DNA of 36,597 nucleotides. Origin: an uncultured Bacteroidales bacterium. GTDB lineage: Bacteria; Bacteroidota; Bacteroidia; Bacteroidales; UBA932. The position numbers were made by a program, and so were the translations under genes. Location: assembly GCA_934675095.1 (NCBI GenBank), contig CAKUPC010000016.1, forward strand, positions 1 through 36,597, in the 5' to 3' direction. Below are positions 1 through 11,150 of the stretch, in pieces (within the stretch, counting starts at the first letter, position 1; every line of letters begins with the position of its first letter). Under the pieces are notes generated by a model. The model did not search any database and had not been told where the DNA came from. It saw nothing but the letters and a program-made list of their open reading frames with translations.

Positions 1-1035
1 GTTGCCGAACGCATCCACATAGACCATGCAGCCCGTCTTGCCCTCGCTGAAGAGCTGATATACGCCCATCGCGAGCTCGGTGCAGTAGGTGAGGTCGTAT
101 GCGACAGGATCCTGGCAGCGGACGTCGTAGCCAATCTCCACAGGACGGCTCTTCACCTTCACGCCGAGCTTCTTGAACTCCTTCTCAAGCAGGTCGTTGA
201 AGAGGACTGCCTTTGAAATTTTGCCGAGCTCCGGGTGTCCGTGCTCGTCGTAGGTGAAGTGGATGCCGGCAGCGGCCGCTTCCTTGGCCACCTCCTCATT
301 GTGGAAGAGACCCTCGGCGGCGATGATTGTGCCGTAGTTGATTCCGAGAAGCTTTCTCTTGACGATTGCGGAAATGGAAAGCTTTATGATTTTCTCAAGG
401 GTCATCTCGGTGTGGTTGAACATCTCCGGGATGATGGTCATCGGGCAGTGGGTCGCCTCGCCGATTCCGAGCGCAAGGCTTCCGCAGGTACGTCCCATCG
501 CGCTGATGATGAGCCAGTTGCCTGAGGTGCGTGCATCCTCATAGACGGTCCTCGCGATGTGCGCTCCCTCGTTCTTTGCGGAGTTGTAGCCGAAAGTCGG
601 GGTGTTGTTCGGAAGAGGAAGGTCGTTGTCGATGGTCTTCGGGCAGTGGATGTTGGCGATAGGATAGTTCTTCGCGGCGAGGAACTTGGAAATCCTGTTC
701 GCGGTGGAAGCGGTGTCGTCGCCGCCCACGGTCACGAGAAGTTTGATGTTGTTCTCCTTGAAGAGGTCGAGGTTGAAGTTCTCCTCGAAGTCCTTGTCGG
801 TCGGCTTGAAACGGCTCATCTCAAGGTAGGAACCTCCGCGGTTGAAGTAGCGGTCAGCCTTGGCGAAGTCGATGTCCTCGGTGCGGGCGTTCTTGGAGAA
901 AAGTCCGGAGTAGCCGCCGTGAAGGCCGATTACCCTGTAACCCTTTGACAGGAAAGTCTTTGCAACGCTCATTGAAACTGAGTTCATTCCCGGGGCAGGA
1001 CCGCCGCCGCAGAGAATAATGATTGAATCTTTCAT
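1..1035 (-). CDS. pfp: PPi-dependent 6-phosphofructokinase, 3' end outside window
   Basis: Cytoplasmic glycolytic enzyme that phosphorylates fructose 6-phosphate to the 1,6-bisphosphate, using pyrophosphate reversibly. The first 345 codons are visible; the C-terminus lies beyond base 1. Motifs seen: GGGPAPGMN near residues 10-18, GGDDT at 104-108 and PKTIDND at 132-138. In this family, the second Asp of GGDD and the Lys of PKTIDN are the residues that exclude ATP and favour PPi, so the PPi class is well supported. The start is the ATG at 1033-1035. It is divergent from ligA, with a shared 189-base gap that holds a candidate promoter for each. Nothing is missing in the part seen. Family assignment is firm; the PPi preference rests on the two motif residues. 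Confidence 0.92.
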   Translation of the reverse strand, partial: MKDSIIILCGGGPAPGMNSVSMSVAKTFLSKGYRVIGLHGGYSGLFSKNARTEDIDFAKADRYFNRGGSYLEMSRFKPTDKDFEENFNLDLFKENNIKLLVTVGGDDTASTANRISKFLAAKNYPIANIHCPKTIDNDLPLPNNTPTFGYNSAKNEGAHIARTVYEDARTSGNWLIISAMGRTCGSLALGIGEATHCPMTIIPEMFNHTEMTLEKIIKLSISAIVKRKLLGINYGTIIAAEGLFHNEEVAKEAAAAGIHFTYDEHGHPELGKISKAVLFNDLLEKEFKKLGVKVKSRPVEIGYDVRCQDPVAYDLTYCTELAMGVYQLFSEGKTGCMVYVDAFGN

Positions 1036-1132
1036 AATTCCGTATTTTTAATATATGAATATTCGTATGTCAATATATCCTTTCGTCGTCACAAAATCCG
1101 TCATATCCGGAGATATTCACGATTTCGCGGTG

Positions 1133-1140
1133 CAAAAATA
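1133..1140 (-). promoter_or_regulatory. Candidate -7 box for pfp
   Basis: On the minus strand this reads TATTTTTG, matching the Bacteroidetes -7 consensus TAnnTTTG. No clear TTTG is seen 19-21 bases upstream. It would give a leader of about 90 bases before the pfp ATG. Confidence 0.35.
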
Positions 1141-1172
1141 CAACTAAAATCCAACATCCCCGAATTTTTGGT

Positions 1173-1180
1173 TAAATTTG
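1173..1180 (+). promoter_or_regulatory. Candidate -7 box for ligA
   Basis: TAAATTTG matches TAnnTTTG. It lies 44 bases before the preferred ligA ATG at 1225, leaving room for a leader of roughly 40 bases. The -33 element is not convincing, so the call rests on the -7 box and position. Confidence 0.4.
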
Positions 1181-1191
1181 TAGGTTTTTAG

Positions 1192-3321
<2,130 letters not shown>

Positions 3322-3342
3322 AAACATCGTTTACAAGATTAT

Positions 3343-5406
3343 ATGAGCACGATTTCAGAATTTACTCCACAGGACTACGCGCTGATTGCGAGGGAATATG
3401 CCTCCCTCAAGGAGGCGGCGAAGAGGCGCTGCGCGAACCAGGAGGAGCTTGACATAGTACAGAAGGCGTTCGATTTCGCGAATGAGGCGCACAAGGGCGT
3501 GAGACGACGTTCCGGCGAACCGTATATAATACATCCGATTGAGGTCGCGAAGATAGTCGTGGGCGACATCGGTCTCGGCTACAAGTCCATCGTCGCCGCG
3601 CTTCTGCACGACGTCGTCGAAGACACGGAATATACCTCCGACGACATACGCAACCTCTTCGGGGAAAAGATAGCCTCCCTCGTCGATGGCCTGACGAAAA
3701 TCAAGACCGTGCTCGACAACGAGGACAAGGCGCAGAACAAGAGCATACAGGCGGAGAACTTCAAGCGCATACTCCTCACTCTCAACGACGACGTGAGGGT
3801 GGTTCTCATAAAGCTCGCCGACCGCCTGCATAACTGCCGCACCATCGAGTTCATGCCCGAACACAAGCGGGACAAGATTCTGAGCGAGACGATGTTCATC
3901 TTCATCCCGCTCGCCCACCGGCTCGGCCTCTACAGCATAAAGTCGGAGATGGAGGACATCTGGCTGCGCTACAAGGAGCCGCAGGCCTTCAACGAGATTC
4001 AGGCGAAAATCAACCGCAACGTCAGCGACAAGGAGAAGCAGGTCGATGAGTTCATCGGCACAGTGAGGGAACTTCTCGACAGGATGGGGATAAACTACGA
4101 GATTCGCAAGAGGGTGAAGTCCCCCTATTCCATCTGGCACAAGATGAAGACGAAGAACGTCACCTTCGAGCAGGTCTATGACCTCTACGCCGTGAGGATA
4201 ATCTTCGACCCTAAGAACGCCGGCGACATCGAGAAGGAAAGGGAGGACTGCTACAGCATATATGTCGCCATCACCAACAAGTTCGACTACAAGGCCGACC
4301 GCTTCCGCGACTGGATTAAGCAGCCTAAGAACAACGGCTACGAGGCTCTGCACTGCACGGTGATGAGCAAGTCCGGAATCTGGATTGAGGTGCAGATACG
4401 CTCCCGCAGGATGGACGACATCGCGGAGAAGGGAATCGCGGCGCACTGGGCCTACAAACGGGACGGATTCGTCGGGGAGAACGACAGCGAGATGGACAAG
4501 TGGATTGCGAAGGTGCAGGAGATTCTGATGAATCCGGACGTCAACGCGATGGAACTTCTGGACATGATTCACAATGACCTGACGGCCTCGGAGATATTCG
4601 TCTTCACTCCCAAGGGCGAGCAGAAGTCAATCCGGAAGGGCGCGACGGCGCTGGACTTCGCCTACATGATTCACACCCACATCGGCAACAAGGCCATCGC
4701 CGCGAAGATAAACCTCAGGCTCGAGCCGCTCTCGTATGTGCTCCGCCCCGGCGATCAGGTGGAAATCATCACCGCGCAGACAGAGAACCCCAAGCGGGAA
4801 TGGCTGACCTTCCTGAAGACTCCGCGCGCGCTCAGAATTGTGACCGACTATTTTGACAAGCTTGACCGGCAGAAGGCTGCAGAGGAGGCCGAGACCGCGA
4901 AGAAATCCTCCGGAAAATGGACGCTGCCCTTCTTCAAGTCTTCCAAGTCCAAGTCGGAGTATGTCATCAACGACAGCCGCAACACGGACAACCAGTTTGT
5001 CATCGCCACCTGCTGCCATCCCATCCCCGGAGACCCGGTGGTCGGATTCATCGACAAGGACGGGGTCATCACCGTCCACAAGAAGTCCTGCCCGATGGCG
5101 AACAGCCTCGCGGCGACCCACGGCGACTCAATAGTGTCCCCGAAATGGGAAGCGGACGACGAGCAGAGTTTCCTTGCGTCGGTATCGCTGAACGGCATCG
5201 ACAGGGTCGGTCTGCTGAACGAAATCACTAAATACATATCCTTTGTGATGAAGGTCAATCTCCAGAGGCTCGTGTTCGAGTCGAAAGACTCGATTTTCAA
5301 GGGTGAGATGGATCTGATGGTCCATGACAAGAAGAGCCTCGAAGGGCTGCTCAGGAAGCTCTCCAAGATTGAGGGAATCCAGAACGTCACGCGAAAGGAC
5401 CTCTGA
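3343..5406 (+). CDS. rel: Bifunctional (p)ppGpp synthetase/hydrolase, Rel/SpoT family
   Basis: Makes and degrades the alarmone (p)ppGpp in response to starvation. It has 687 residues and full long-RSH architecture. The HD hydrolase domain carries HDVVED (H89, D90) and looks intact. The synthetase domain carries RFRD at 320-323, NNGYEALHCTV just after it, and EVQIRS. RFRD resembles the RXKD form associated with bifunctional enzymes rather than the EXDD of RelA. Then come the TGS domain (EIFVFTPKGEQ onward, about residue 412), a conserved Cys-Cys region (ATCCHPIPGD) and a C-terminal ACT domain. It lies 21 bases after ligA and ahead of a lipoprotein gene, probably in one operon. I cannot tell which of the two activities dominates. 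Confidence 0.94.
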   Translation: MSTISEFTPQDYALIAREYASLKEAAKRRCANQEELDIVQKAFDFANEAHKGVRRRSGEPYIIHPIEVAKIVVGDIGLGYKSIVAALLHDVVEDTEYTSDDIRNLFGEKIASLVDGLTKIKTVLDNEDKAQNKSIQAENFKRILLTLNDDVRVVLIKLADRLHNCRTIEFMPEHKRDKILSETMFIFIPLAHRLGLYSIKSEMEDIWLRYKEPQAFNEIQAKINRNVSDKEKQVDEFIGTVRELLDRMGINYEIRKRVKSPYSIWHKMKTKNVTFEQVYDLYAVRIIFDPKNAGDIEKEREDCYSIYVAITNKFDYKADRFRDWIKQPKNNGYEALHCTVMSKSGIWIEVQIRSRRMDDIAEKGIAAHWAYKRDGFVGENDSEMDKWIAKVQEILMNPDVNAMELLDMIHNDLTASEIFVFTPKGEQKSIRKGATALDFAYMIHTHIGNKAIAAKINLRLEPLSYVLRPGDQVEIITAQTENPKREWLTFLKTPRALRIVTDYFDKLDRQKAAEEAETAKKSSGKWTLPFFKSSKSKSEYVINDSRNTDNQFVIATCCHPIPGDPVVGFIDKDGVITVHKKSCPMANSLAATHGDSIVSPKWEADDEQSFLASVSLNGIDRVGLLNEITKYISFVMKVNLQRLVFESKDSIFKGEMDLMVHDKKSLEGLLRKLSKIEGIQNVTRKDL

Positions 5407-5466
5407 TGACTGTATGAGCCGTGACTGGCAGACGTGCCGGGCGGCGAGTCCGAAAAATCCAACGAT

Positions 5467-7281
5467 ATGAACAGAATCTTCAAAATATTCCTGAACAGAT
5501 ATTTCCCCCTCCTTCCGGCGGGCATTGTGCTCGGTGTGATGGTTTTCTCGCATTCATGCGCCAACACCACCACTCCCCCGAGCGGAGGGCCGAAGGACAC
5601 GATTCCCCCGATAATCAAGAAGGTGAATCCCGCGGACGGGACCATCAACGTGCCTACGCACAAGACGAAGCTGAAGTTTTCGTTCAATGAATATGTGGTC
5701 GTGAAGGATCCGACCGGAATCTATCTCTCCCCTCCTCTGGAGAAGCGCCCGAAATACAAAATTGAGGGAAAGAGCGTCGTGGTGTCGTTCGAGAGCGATC
5801 TCGATTCCAACAGGACATACACCCTCGACCTGACGAACGCGATTGCCGACAACAATGAGGGGAATATGTTCCCGGGATATACGCTCGTGTTCTCGACGGG
5901 CTCCGGTATCGACTCGATGATGGTCACGGGAACCGTTCAGGACTGCAACACGCTCAAGCCTATAAAGGGAGCCACGGTGATGCTCTACAAGGACCAGGCG
6001 GACTCGGCGGTTTTCCTTCAGCGTCCGGTGGCTTCCGCAAAGACCGACGACTGGGGATATTTCGCCGTCCGCAACATTCAGGACACCGTCTATAGGATGT
6101 ATGCCGTCATAGACGAGAACGGGAACAACAAATATGACCCGGAAAGCGACAGGATTGCGTTTCTCGACTCTCTCGTGCGTCCTGTGATGAGGGTGAACGA
6201 CTCGCTTCCGGAGCTTCAGAAATACGACATGAAGGACACCGTTGCCTGTCTGGCCAGAAAATCGGAATATACCCTCAATGTCTTTAAGGAGAAGCCGAGC
6301 AAGCAGATGATTGTCAATAAGGAGAGAATCGGCGAGAGGACCGCCTACATAACTTTCATGGCTCCCTACGCGCAGGTGGATTCCATCTGGATCAAGGGGG
6401 TTCCGCGGGAAAAGCTCATCACTCAGTTCAACATACAGCGCGACAGCATGGAAATCTGGGTGAATGACCCCAAGACGCAGCCTGACACCTTCTTTCTGAA
6501 CGTCAAGTACATGAAGACCGACACGACGGGATTCCTCTCGGACTTCACCGAGGTAGTGAAGCTCACCAAGCCGCGGAAGACCGCCGCGGCCGCCCGCAAG
6601 AGTTCGAAGAAGGACCTGAAGAAGGAGGACACCCTCTGCGTGTTCACGGTCGATGCGAAGCCTGAGAACATCGAGCAGTACGGATTCGTGTTCGAGTTCA
6701 AGTACCCGGTGGTGGAGACAGCCTTCGACTCCATCAGGTTCACATCCGTCAATCCCCGCCAGCAGGAGAAGGCCGAGAAGTTCGACGTGGTGCAGGACAG
6801 TCTGAACCTGAGGAAATACACGCTCACCCCGAGGCTGCAGTATATGCAGGGATGGGAGTACAAGATGAAGGTTCCGCACCGCAAGTTCATGGACATCAAC
6901 GGCTTCCGCAATGACAGCCTCGAAGTGAAGGTAAGCCTTCCGAACGACGACAAGCTGAGCACACTGACGATGAACATGAACAACGTGCGCAACAAGTACA
7001 TAGTCGATTTGCTGAACGAGAAGAGGGACAAGGTGCTGCGCTCCTACATTATAGAGGGCGACAAGACGCTCGTCTTCCCCTACCTCAAGGCAGGAAAATA
7101 CTCAATCCGCATCACCGAGGACATCAACCGCAACGGAATCGTCGATACCGGCGTGCTGCTTGAGCACCGCCAGCCGGAGAAGGTGCTGTTCTACAAGCTG
7201 GAGGACGGGACATACATACTCGACATTCCGGAGATGGCGGAAATAGAGCAGACGATTGATGTAACGGATATGTTCAAGTAA
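5467..7281 (+). CDS. Ig-like domain (Big_5-type) envelope lipoprotein
   Basis: A 604-residue exported protein of a type common in Bacteroidetes, function unknown. The open frame extends upstream to 5434, but the ATG at 5467 starts MNRIFKIFLNRYF followed by a hydrophobic stretch and SHSCAN, a weak lipobox, so I chose it. Residues about 47-145 resemble the SbsA/Big_5 Ig-like fold (PPIIKKVNPADGTINVP, a beta-rich repeat and an FSTG end). A second beta-rich domain follows (VTGTVQDCNTLKPIKGATV), resembling a carboxypeptidase-regulatory-like sandwich, with an EF-like DENGNNKYDPESD loop. A similar loop near the C-terminus reads DINRNGIVDTG. Probably anchored in the outer membrane or periplasm. It is 60 bases after rel and 13 before the next gene, so likely co-transcribed. 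Confidence 0.75.
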   Translation: MNRIFKIFLNRYFPLLPAGIVLGVMVFSHSCANTTTPPSGGPKDTIPPIIKKVNPADGTINVPTHKTKLKFSFNEYVVVKDPTGIYLSPPLEKRPKYKIEGKSVVVSFESDLDSNRTYTLDLTNAIADNNEGNMFPGYTLVFSTGSGIDSMMVTGTVQDCNTLKPIKGATVMLYKDQADSAVFLQRPVASAKTDDWGYFAVRNIQDTVYRMYAVIDENGNNKYDPESDRIAFLDSLVRPVMRVNDSLPELQKYDMKDTVACLARKSEYTLNVFKEKPSKQMIVNKERIGERTAYITFMAPYAQVDSIWIKGVPREKLITQFNIQRDSMEIWVNDPKTQPDTFFLNVKYMKTDTTGFLSDFTEVVKLTKPRKTAAAARKSSKKDLKKEDTLCVFTVDAKPENIEQYGFVFEFKYPVVETAFDSIRFTSVNPRQQEKAEKFDVVQDSLNLRKYTLTPRLQYMQGWEYKMKVPHRKFMDINGFRNDSLEVKVSLPNDDKLSTLTMNMNNVRNKYIVDLLNEKRDKVLRSYIIEGDKTLVFPYLKAGKYSIRITEDINRNGIVDTGVLLEHRQPEKVLFYKLEDGTYILDIPEMAEIEQTIDVTDMFK

Positions 7282-7294
7282 CTGATTGTCACGA

Positions 7295-8245
7295 ATGAAG
7301 AGATATTACATCATATTGCTTTCAGCACTGTTGCTTTCGGCATTTCTCCCGGGAGGACTCACCGCAGGCGCACAGGATTTCGACATTGACATAGATTCGC
7401 TCGCGACGGCGCATTTCAGCGTGGATTCGCTTTCGGACGAGGTAATTGACCGCTACGACATCAAAAAACGGAAGAAAATCAACGACTACAGCATGGTCGG
7501 CATCCAGTACGGAGTCGGACTGAGCCGCACTCTGCTCCAGCCGGAGATTGCGAAGGAGGACATGATTTTTATGCCGTATAACGTGGGCGTGCTCTACACC
7601 CGCTACGGGAAAATGTTCGGATATATGCCCTATTTCGGGTTTCAGGCCGGGCTCTTTTTCACACATGAAGGTTACAAGTTCCGCTATGACAGCAAGAAGC
7701 AGACGGTTCCGGTATTTTTAGGAGCGCAGTCGGCGGTGATGGACGTCGTCGAAGTGCCGCTGCTCGCCCACTGCCACGCCGATTTCTGGAAGATGAAGTT
7801 CATTCTGAATGCCGGGCTTTATGTGGGCTACAGGCTGAACATCCGCAGATATGCGCCGACGATGGCCGTGGAGGAAGGGCTTCAGTATGTGAATCTGACG
7901 CCCGACTACGGCTATGGCTCGGTCTCGCATGAGAGGGAGTTCGCCTCGTTCGAGAACCGCTTTGACTACGGAATCAAGGGCGGGGTCGGCTTCGGATTCA
8001 TCTTCGACCCCGTTGAGATTCACATCCAGGCGATGTACAAGCACTCCTTTTCGAGCCTTTTCGAGCCGGATTATTACAGCAGGTACTATTACAGATACTC
8101 CTATCAGCAAAACATTATTGTCTCCGTCGGGCTGCATTTCCAGCTCGGCAGGCGTGTCGGCAAGACCCGCAGACAGCTTCGCGAGGAGGCCAGGGCGTTT
8201 GTGTATGAGGAAAAGCCTGTTACAGTGGATGTTAACAGAAAATAA
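7295..8245 (+). CDS. Outer-membrane beta-barrel protein (PorT-like)
   Basis: A 316-residue exported protein. An open frame begins at a TTG (7286), but the ATG at 7295 gives MKRYYIILLSALLLSAF, a clean signal peptide probably cut after AGA-Q. The mature part alternates aromatic and polar residues as in a small transmembrane barrel: repeated strands such as VGIQYGVGLSRTL, YFGFQAGLFFTHEGY and IIVSVGLHFQLGR, the last close to the C-terminus. The overall look recalls the PorT-like family of Bacteroidetes outer-membrane proteins, but I see no residue that proves membership. It follows the Ig-like lipoprotein by 13 bases and may be its partner in the envelope. A role in protein secretion is possible but unsupported. 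Confidence 0.6.
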   Translation: MKRYYIILLSALLLSAFLPGGLTAGAQDFDIDIDSLATAHFSVDSLSDEVIDRYDIKKRKKINDYSMVGIQYGVGLSRTLLQPEIAKEDMIFMPYNVGVLYTRYGKMFGYMPYFGFQAGLFFTHEGYKFRYDSKKQTVPVFLGAQSAVMDVVEVPLLAHCHADFWKMKFILNAGLYVGYRLNIRRYAPTMAVEEGLQYVNLTPDYGYGSVSHEREFASFENRFDYGIKGGVGFGFIFDPVEIHIQAMYKHSFSSLFEPDYYSRYYYRYSYQQNIIVSVGLHFQLGRRVGKTRRQLREEARAFVYEEKPVTVDVNRK

Positions 8246-8276
8246 CGAATAAATCTCTCCTCGAATTTGAGACTTA

Positions 8277-8297
8277 TTTTTTTTTTGGGGGGGGGGG
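8277..8297 (+). repeat. Homopolymer tract T10G11 upstream of ispG
   Basis: Ten T residues (8277-8286) are followed directly by eleven G residues (8287-8297) in the 81-base gap between the barrel-protein gene and ispG. The tract ends 29 bases before the ispG ATG, within the expected leader or promoter region. Runs of this length are prone to slippage during replication and to sequencing error. Confidence 0.9.
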
Positions 8298-8326
8298 AAT
8301 AAACTTCAAAAAGAAAATCAAAAAAT

Positions 8327-9670
8327 ATGGAATACATCAGCAAAGCGGTTAGGGTCGGCAACATCATGATTGGAGGCGGTGCCCCGATTGTGGTGCAGAC
8401 CATGTGCAACACTCACACCTCTGATGTGGAGGCGTCTTTCAGACAGTGCGTCGAGCTGGCGGGTGCCGGAGCGCAGATGATTCGTCTGACTGTTCCGTCC
8501 ATAGCGCAGGTCGATTCCATAGCGGAGATTCATTCGCGCCTGAGGGCGACCGGGATTGATGTTCCGATTGTAGCCGACGTGCATTTCAGTTCGGAGATTG
8601 CCATTGCAGCGGCCGCCGTCGTGGAGAAGGTCCGCATCAATCCAGGGAATTTCCACCGGGACCATGACAAGGCACGGGAGCAGTTCGCGCGTCTGGTCGC
8701 GGTCTGCAAGGAGCACGGGACGGCGATTCGAATCGGGGTGAACCACGGCTCGCTCGGGGAGCGGATTACCTCGCTTTACGGAAACACGGCCTTTGCTATG
8801 ACGGAGGCCGCCATGGAGTGGCTGCGGATGTGCCGGGAGAATGAATTTGACTCTGTCGTGGTGAGTCTCAAAGCAAGCAACACACTTGTTATGGTGGAAG
8901 CCTATCGTCTTCTTGTCGATGCCATGATTGCGGAGGATATGCACTACCCTCTTCATCTTGGAGTGACCGAGGCCGGGAACGGGGATGCTGGAAGAATCAA
9001 GTCCCTTGTCGGCATTTCGGCTCTGTTCGCGGACGGAATCGGTGACACGGTGCGCGTGTCGCTGACTGAACCGCCTGTGAACGAGCTTCCGGCGGCGCAG
9101 TATCTCTCCGACCGCTATGGTCACCGCCTTCACTCATCCATGTTCCACATATCCATGTTCGACGGAGGGCGGCGAGTCTCGGCAGTCTATAACGCGCCAT
9201 CGCGCGAGAGGCTGCTCTTTGACGCGGCCTGCGACTTCGGGAAGCGGCTGCTGGACAAGGATATTGACTCGCTGAAGATTGGCGGCAGCTATCTTGACGG
9301 GAACGGCGCGGCGGTGGAGATAACACCTGAGTTCGGGGAGTATCTCGTCGATGAGCTGATGCAGGCTGCGCGCCGACGGTTCTACAGGCCGGAATACATC
9401 GCCTGCCCGGGATGCGGACGAACCATGTATAACCTTCAGGAGGCTTTTGAGACGGTGAAGGCTCGGACAGCGCATCTGAAGGGCATGGTGATAGCCGTGA
9501 TGGGCTGCATCGTGAACGGACCCGGCGAAATGGCCGATGCCGATTGGGGGTATGTCGGCGAGGGCAACGGCAAGGTGTCAATCTACAAGGGCAAGGAGGC
9601 TGTCCTCAGGCACGTTCCTGAGACTGAGGCTGTTGATGAGCTTCTGCGTCTGATTGAACGGGGAGAATAA
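8327..9670 (+). CDS. ispG: 4-hydroxy-3-methylbut-2-enyl diphosphate synthase IspG (GcpE)
   Basis: Iron-sulfur enzyme of the MEP isoprenoid pathway that converts ME-cPP to HMBPP. 447 residues. The N-terminal TIM barrel is clear (GGGAPIVVQTMCNT, VPIVADVHFSSEIA, EKVRINPGN, GVNHGSLGERI, HLGVTEAGNG). The C-terminal domain holds the cluster ligands C360 and C363 (ACPGCGRT) and C394 (MGCIVNGPGE), with spacing like that of the short bacterial enzyme, plus the conserved Glu in NGPGE. Between the two, about residues 258-350, lies an insert absent from the roughly 370-residue E. coli type but much shorter than the insert of the roughly 600-residue Bacteroides type. The start is the only ATG just after the AT-rich leader. 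The stop codon abuts a palindromic repeat. Confidence 0.93.
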   Translation: MEYISKAVRVGNIMIGGGAPIVVQTMCNTHTSDVEASFRQCVELAGAGAQMIRLTVPSIAQVDSIAEIHSRLRATGIDVPIVADVHFSSEIAIAAAAVVEKVRINPGNFHRDHDKAREQFARLVAVCKEHGTAIRIGVNHGSLGERITSLYGNTAFAMTEAAMEWLRMCRENEFDSVVVSLKASNTLVMVEAYRLLVDAMIAEDMHYPLHLGVTEAGNGDAGRIKSLVGISALFADGIGDTVRVSLTEPPVNELPAAQYLSDRYGHRLHSSMFHISMFDGGRRVSAVYNAPSRERLLFDAACDFGKRLLDKDIDSLKIGGSYLDGNGAAVEITPEFGEYLVDELMQAARRRFYRPEYIACPGCGRTMYNLQEAFETVKARTAHLKGMVIAVMGCIVNGPGEMADADWGYVGEGNGKVSIYKGKEAVLRHVPETEAVDELLRLIERGE

Positions 9671-9772
9671 AAAGCGGTCTGCCGCGTTGCACAGTTTGCC
9701 AAAATCCTCACAACCATCAGGTTGCTGCGGTATTTGGCTTCACTGCGCGCCTTGCATCCCATCTTTTTCTTC
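9667..9772. repeat. Palindromic intergenic element, copy 1
   Basis: About 106 bp forming a long imperfect hairpin. The centre has CACAACC and GGTTGCTG around a four-base loop, and the outer arms are AAAAAGCGGTCTGC and the complement of its right end. It matches copy 2 (24895-25003) over its length: both contain GCCAAAATCCTCACAACC, AGGTTGCTGCGGT and CGCCTTGCATC. It begins at the ispG stop codon and its right arm runs into the convergent CBS-protein gene, whose final codons it encodes. It may act as a two-way terminator, but its sequence conservation suggests a dispersed MITE- or REP-like family. Confidence 0.8.
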
Positions 9773-11104
9773 ATCCCCTTTTATTTCAGCAGTTTCTTTC
9801 GGCTGAATTTTGTGGACGAGAACCTTGTCGATTCTCGGGCCGTCCATATCAACTACTTCGAGGGAGAAGCCTTCCCAGTTGATAACCTCGCCGGCTGAAG
9901 GGATGTGGCCGGTTTCACTGAGGATAAGGCCGGCGATGGTGGTGTATTCAAAGTCCTCCATCGTGTCATCGAGAAGGTCGAAATAGGACAGAAAATCATA
10001 TATCGGGCACTGTCCTTCAACGAGATAGCCGTTGGCACCGGTTATGTCCGGCTTGCCGTCGGCACCCAGACGAGGAACGATGTAGGGCTCGTCCTCCTCG
10101 TCGTCATTCACGTTGCCGACAAGTGCCTCCATGATGTCCTTCAGCGAGATGAAGCCGCAGAGCGCCCCGAATTCGTCACACACGAGGGCGCGGGATATGC
10201 GCTTAATCTTCATCTCCTCCAGAACCTTATAGACGGTCATGTTCTCGTGGAAATAGACCGGCTCACGCATCATCTTTCCGAGGTCAAACCCTGTCTTGCC
10301 GTAGCAGCGCAGAAAGTCCTTGATGTTCAGCACGCCTATGACATGATCGAGGTCGTCGTCACAGACGGGATATTCCTCGTAGATGTTCTCCTCTATCACT
10401 TCCCTCACCTGGGCTTCCGTCATGTTCTTGTCGAGCCAGACAATGTCCTGCCGGGAGGTCATTATCGTGTTCACGCTGAGGTCGCCGAGGGTGAATACCC
10501 TCTCCACGATGTCCTGCTCGACCTCGGAAACCTCCCCATCCTCGGTGCCCTCCTGCACGAGAGAGATGATTTCATCCTCCGTAACATTGTTGTCATTTTC
10601 CTTGATTCCCAGCATCTTCGCCACTCCGGCCGTGCTCTTTGAAAGAACCCAGATGAATGGAGACGCAATCTTGGAAAGCAGCTGCATAGGACCGGCCATG
10701 GCCTTCGCAACCTTCTCTGCCTTGCTCATTCCGATGCGCTTTGGCACGAGTTCTCCGAGCACGATTGAGAAGTAGGTGACGATTATCACAATCAGGGTCT
10801 TGGCAAGGCCGCTTGCCGTCGATGCAGGAACTCCCCATCTTTCAAAGACTCCGCCAAGCGCACGGGCAATCTCGTTTCCGGAAAAGATACCGGTGAGGAT
10901 TCCGATGAGCGTGATGCCAATCTGGATGGTTGAAAGAAACTTGTCCGGGTCTCCTGCGAGCTTGAGGGCACGCTTTGCCTTCGCGTTCCCGTCGTCCGCC
11001 TCGCTCTGGAGGCTGGACTTCCGCGCGGAAATCATCGCGATTTCAGACATCGAGAAGACACCGTTGAGAAGGATGAGAAAGATTATTATAAATATTTCTG
11101 TCAT
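9740..11104 (-). CDS. CNNM/CBS-domain membrane protein (hemolysin C / CorC-like)
   Basis: A 454-residue inner-membrane protein of the family formerly called hemolysins, now linked to Mg2+ or Co2+ transport; the substrate here is unknown. Residues 1-195 form the DUF21/CNNM membrane domain (MTEIFIIIFLILLNGVFSMSE, several hydrophobic helices, IVLGELVPKRIG). Two CBS domains follow, about 205-335 (VNTIMTSRQDIVWLD; ISRALVCDEFGALCGFISL), and then a CorC/HlyC domain with EDFEYTTIAGLIL and PSAGEVINWEGFSLEVVDMDG. Such proteins include the gliding-motility factor GldE. The last eleven codons (DEEKDGMQGAQ plus stop) lie inside palindromic repeat copy 1, so the tail appears to be derived from the repeat. 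Last gene of the rsfS-ftsH-cdsA-psd run, 46 bases after psd. Confidence 0.9.
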   Translation of the reverse strand: MTEIFIIIFLILLNGVFSMSEIAMISARKSSLQSEADDGNAKAKRALKLAGDPDKFLSTIQIGITLIGILTGIFSGNEIARALGGVFERWGVPASTASGLAKTLIVIIVTYFSIVLGELVPKRIGMSKAEKVAKAMAGPMQLLSKIASPFIWVLSKSTAGVAKMLGIKENDNNVTEDEIISLVQEGTEDGEVSEVEQDIVERVFTLGDLSVNTIMTSRQDIVWLDKNMTEAQVREVIEENIYEEYPVCDDDLDHVIGVLNIKDFLRCYGKTGFDLGKMMREPVYFHENMTVYKVLEEMKIKRISRALVCDEFGALCGFISLKDIMEALVGNVNDDEEDEPYIVPRLGADGKPDITGANGYLVEGQCPIYDFLSYFDLLDDTMEDFEYTTIAGLILSETGHIPSAGEVINWEGFSLEVVDMDGPRIDKVLVHKIQPKETAEIKGDEEKDGMQGAQ

Positions 11105-11150
11105 AGTCGCTTAAACTAGCGTAAAATAATGCTGAATGGTTGTCCGACGG

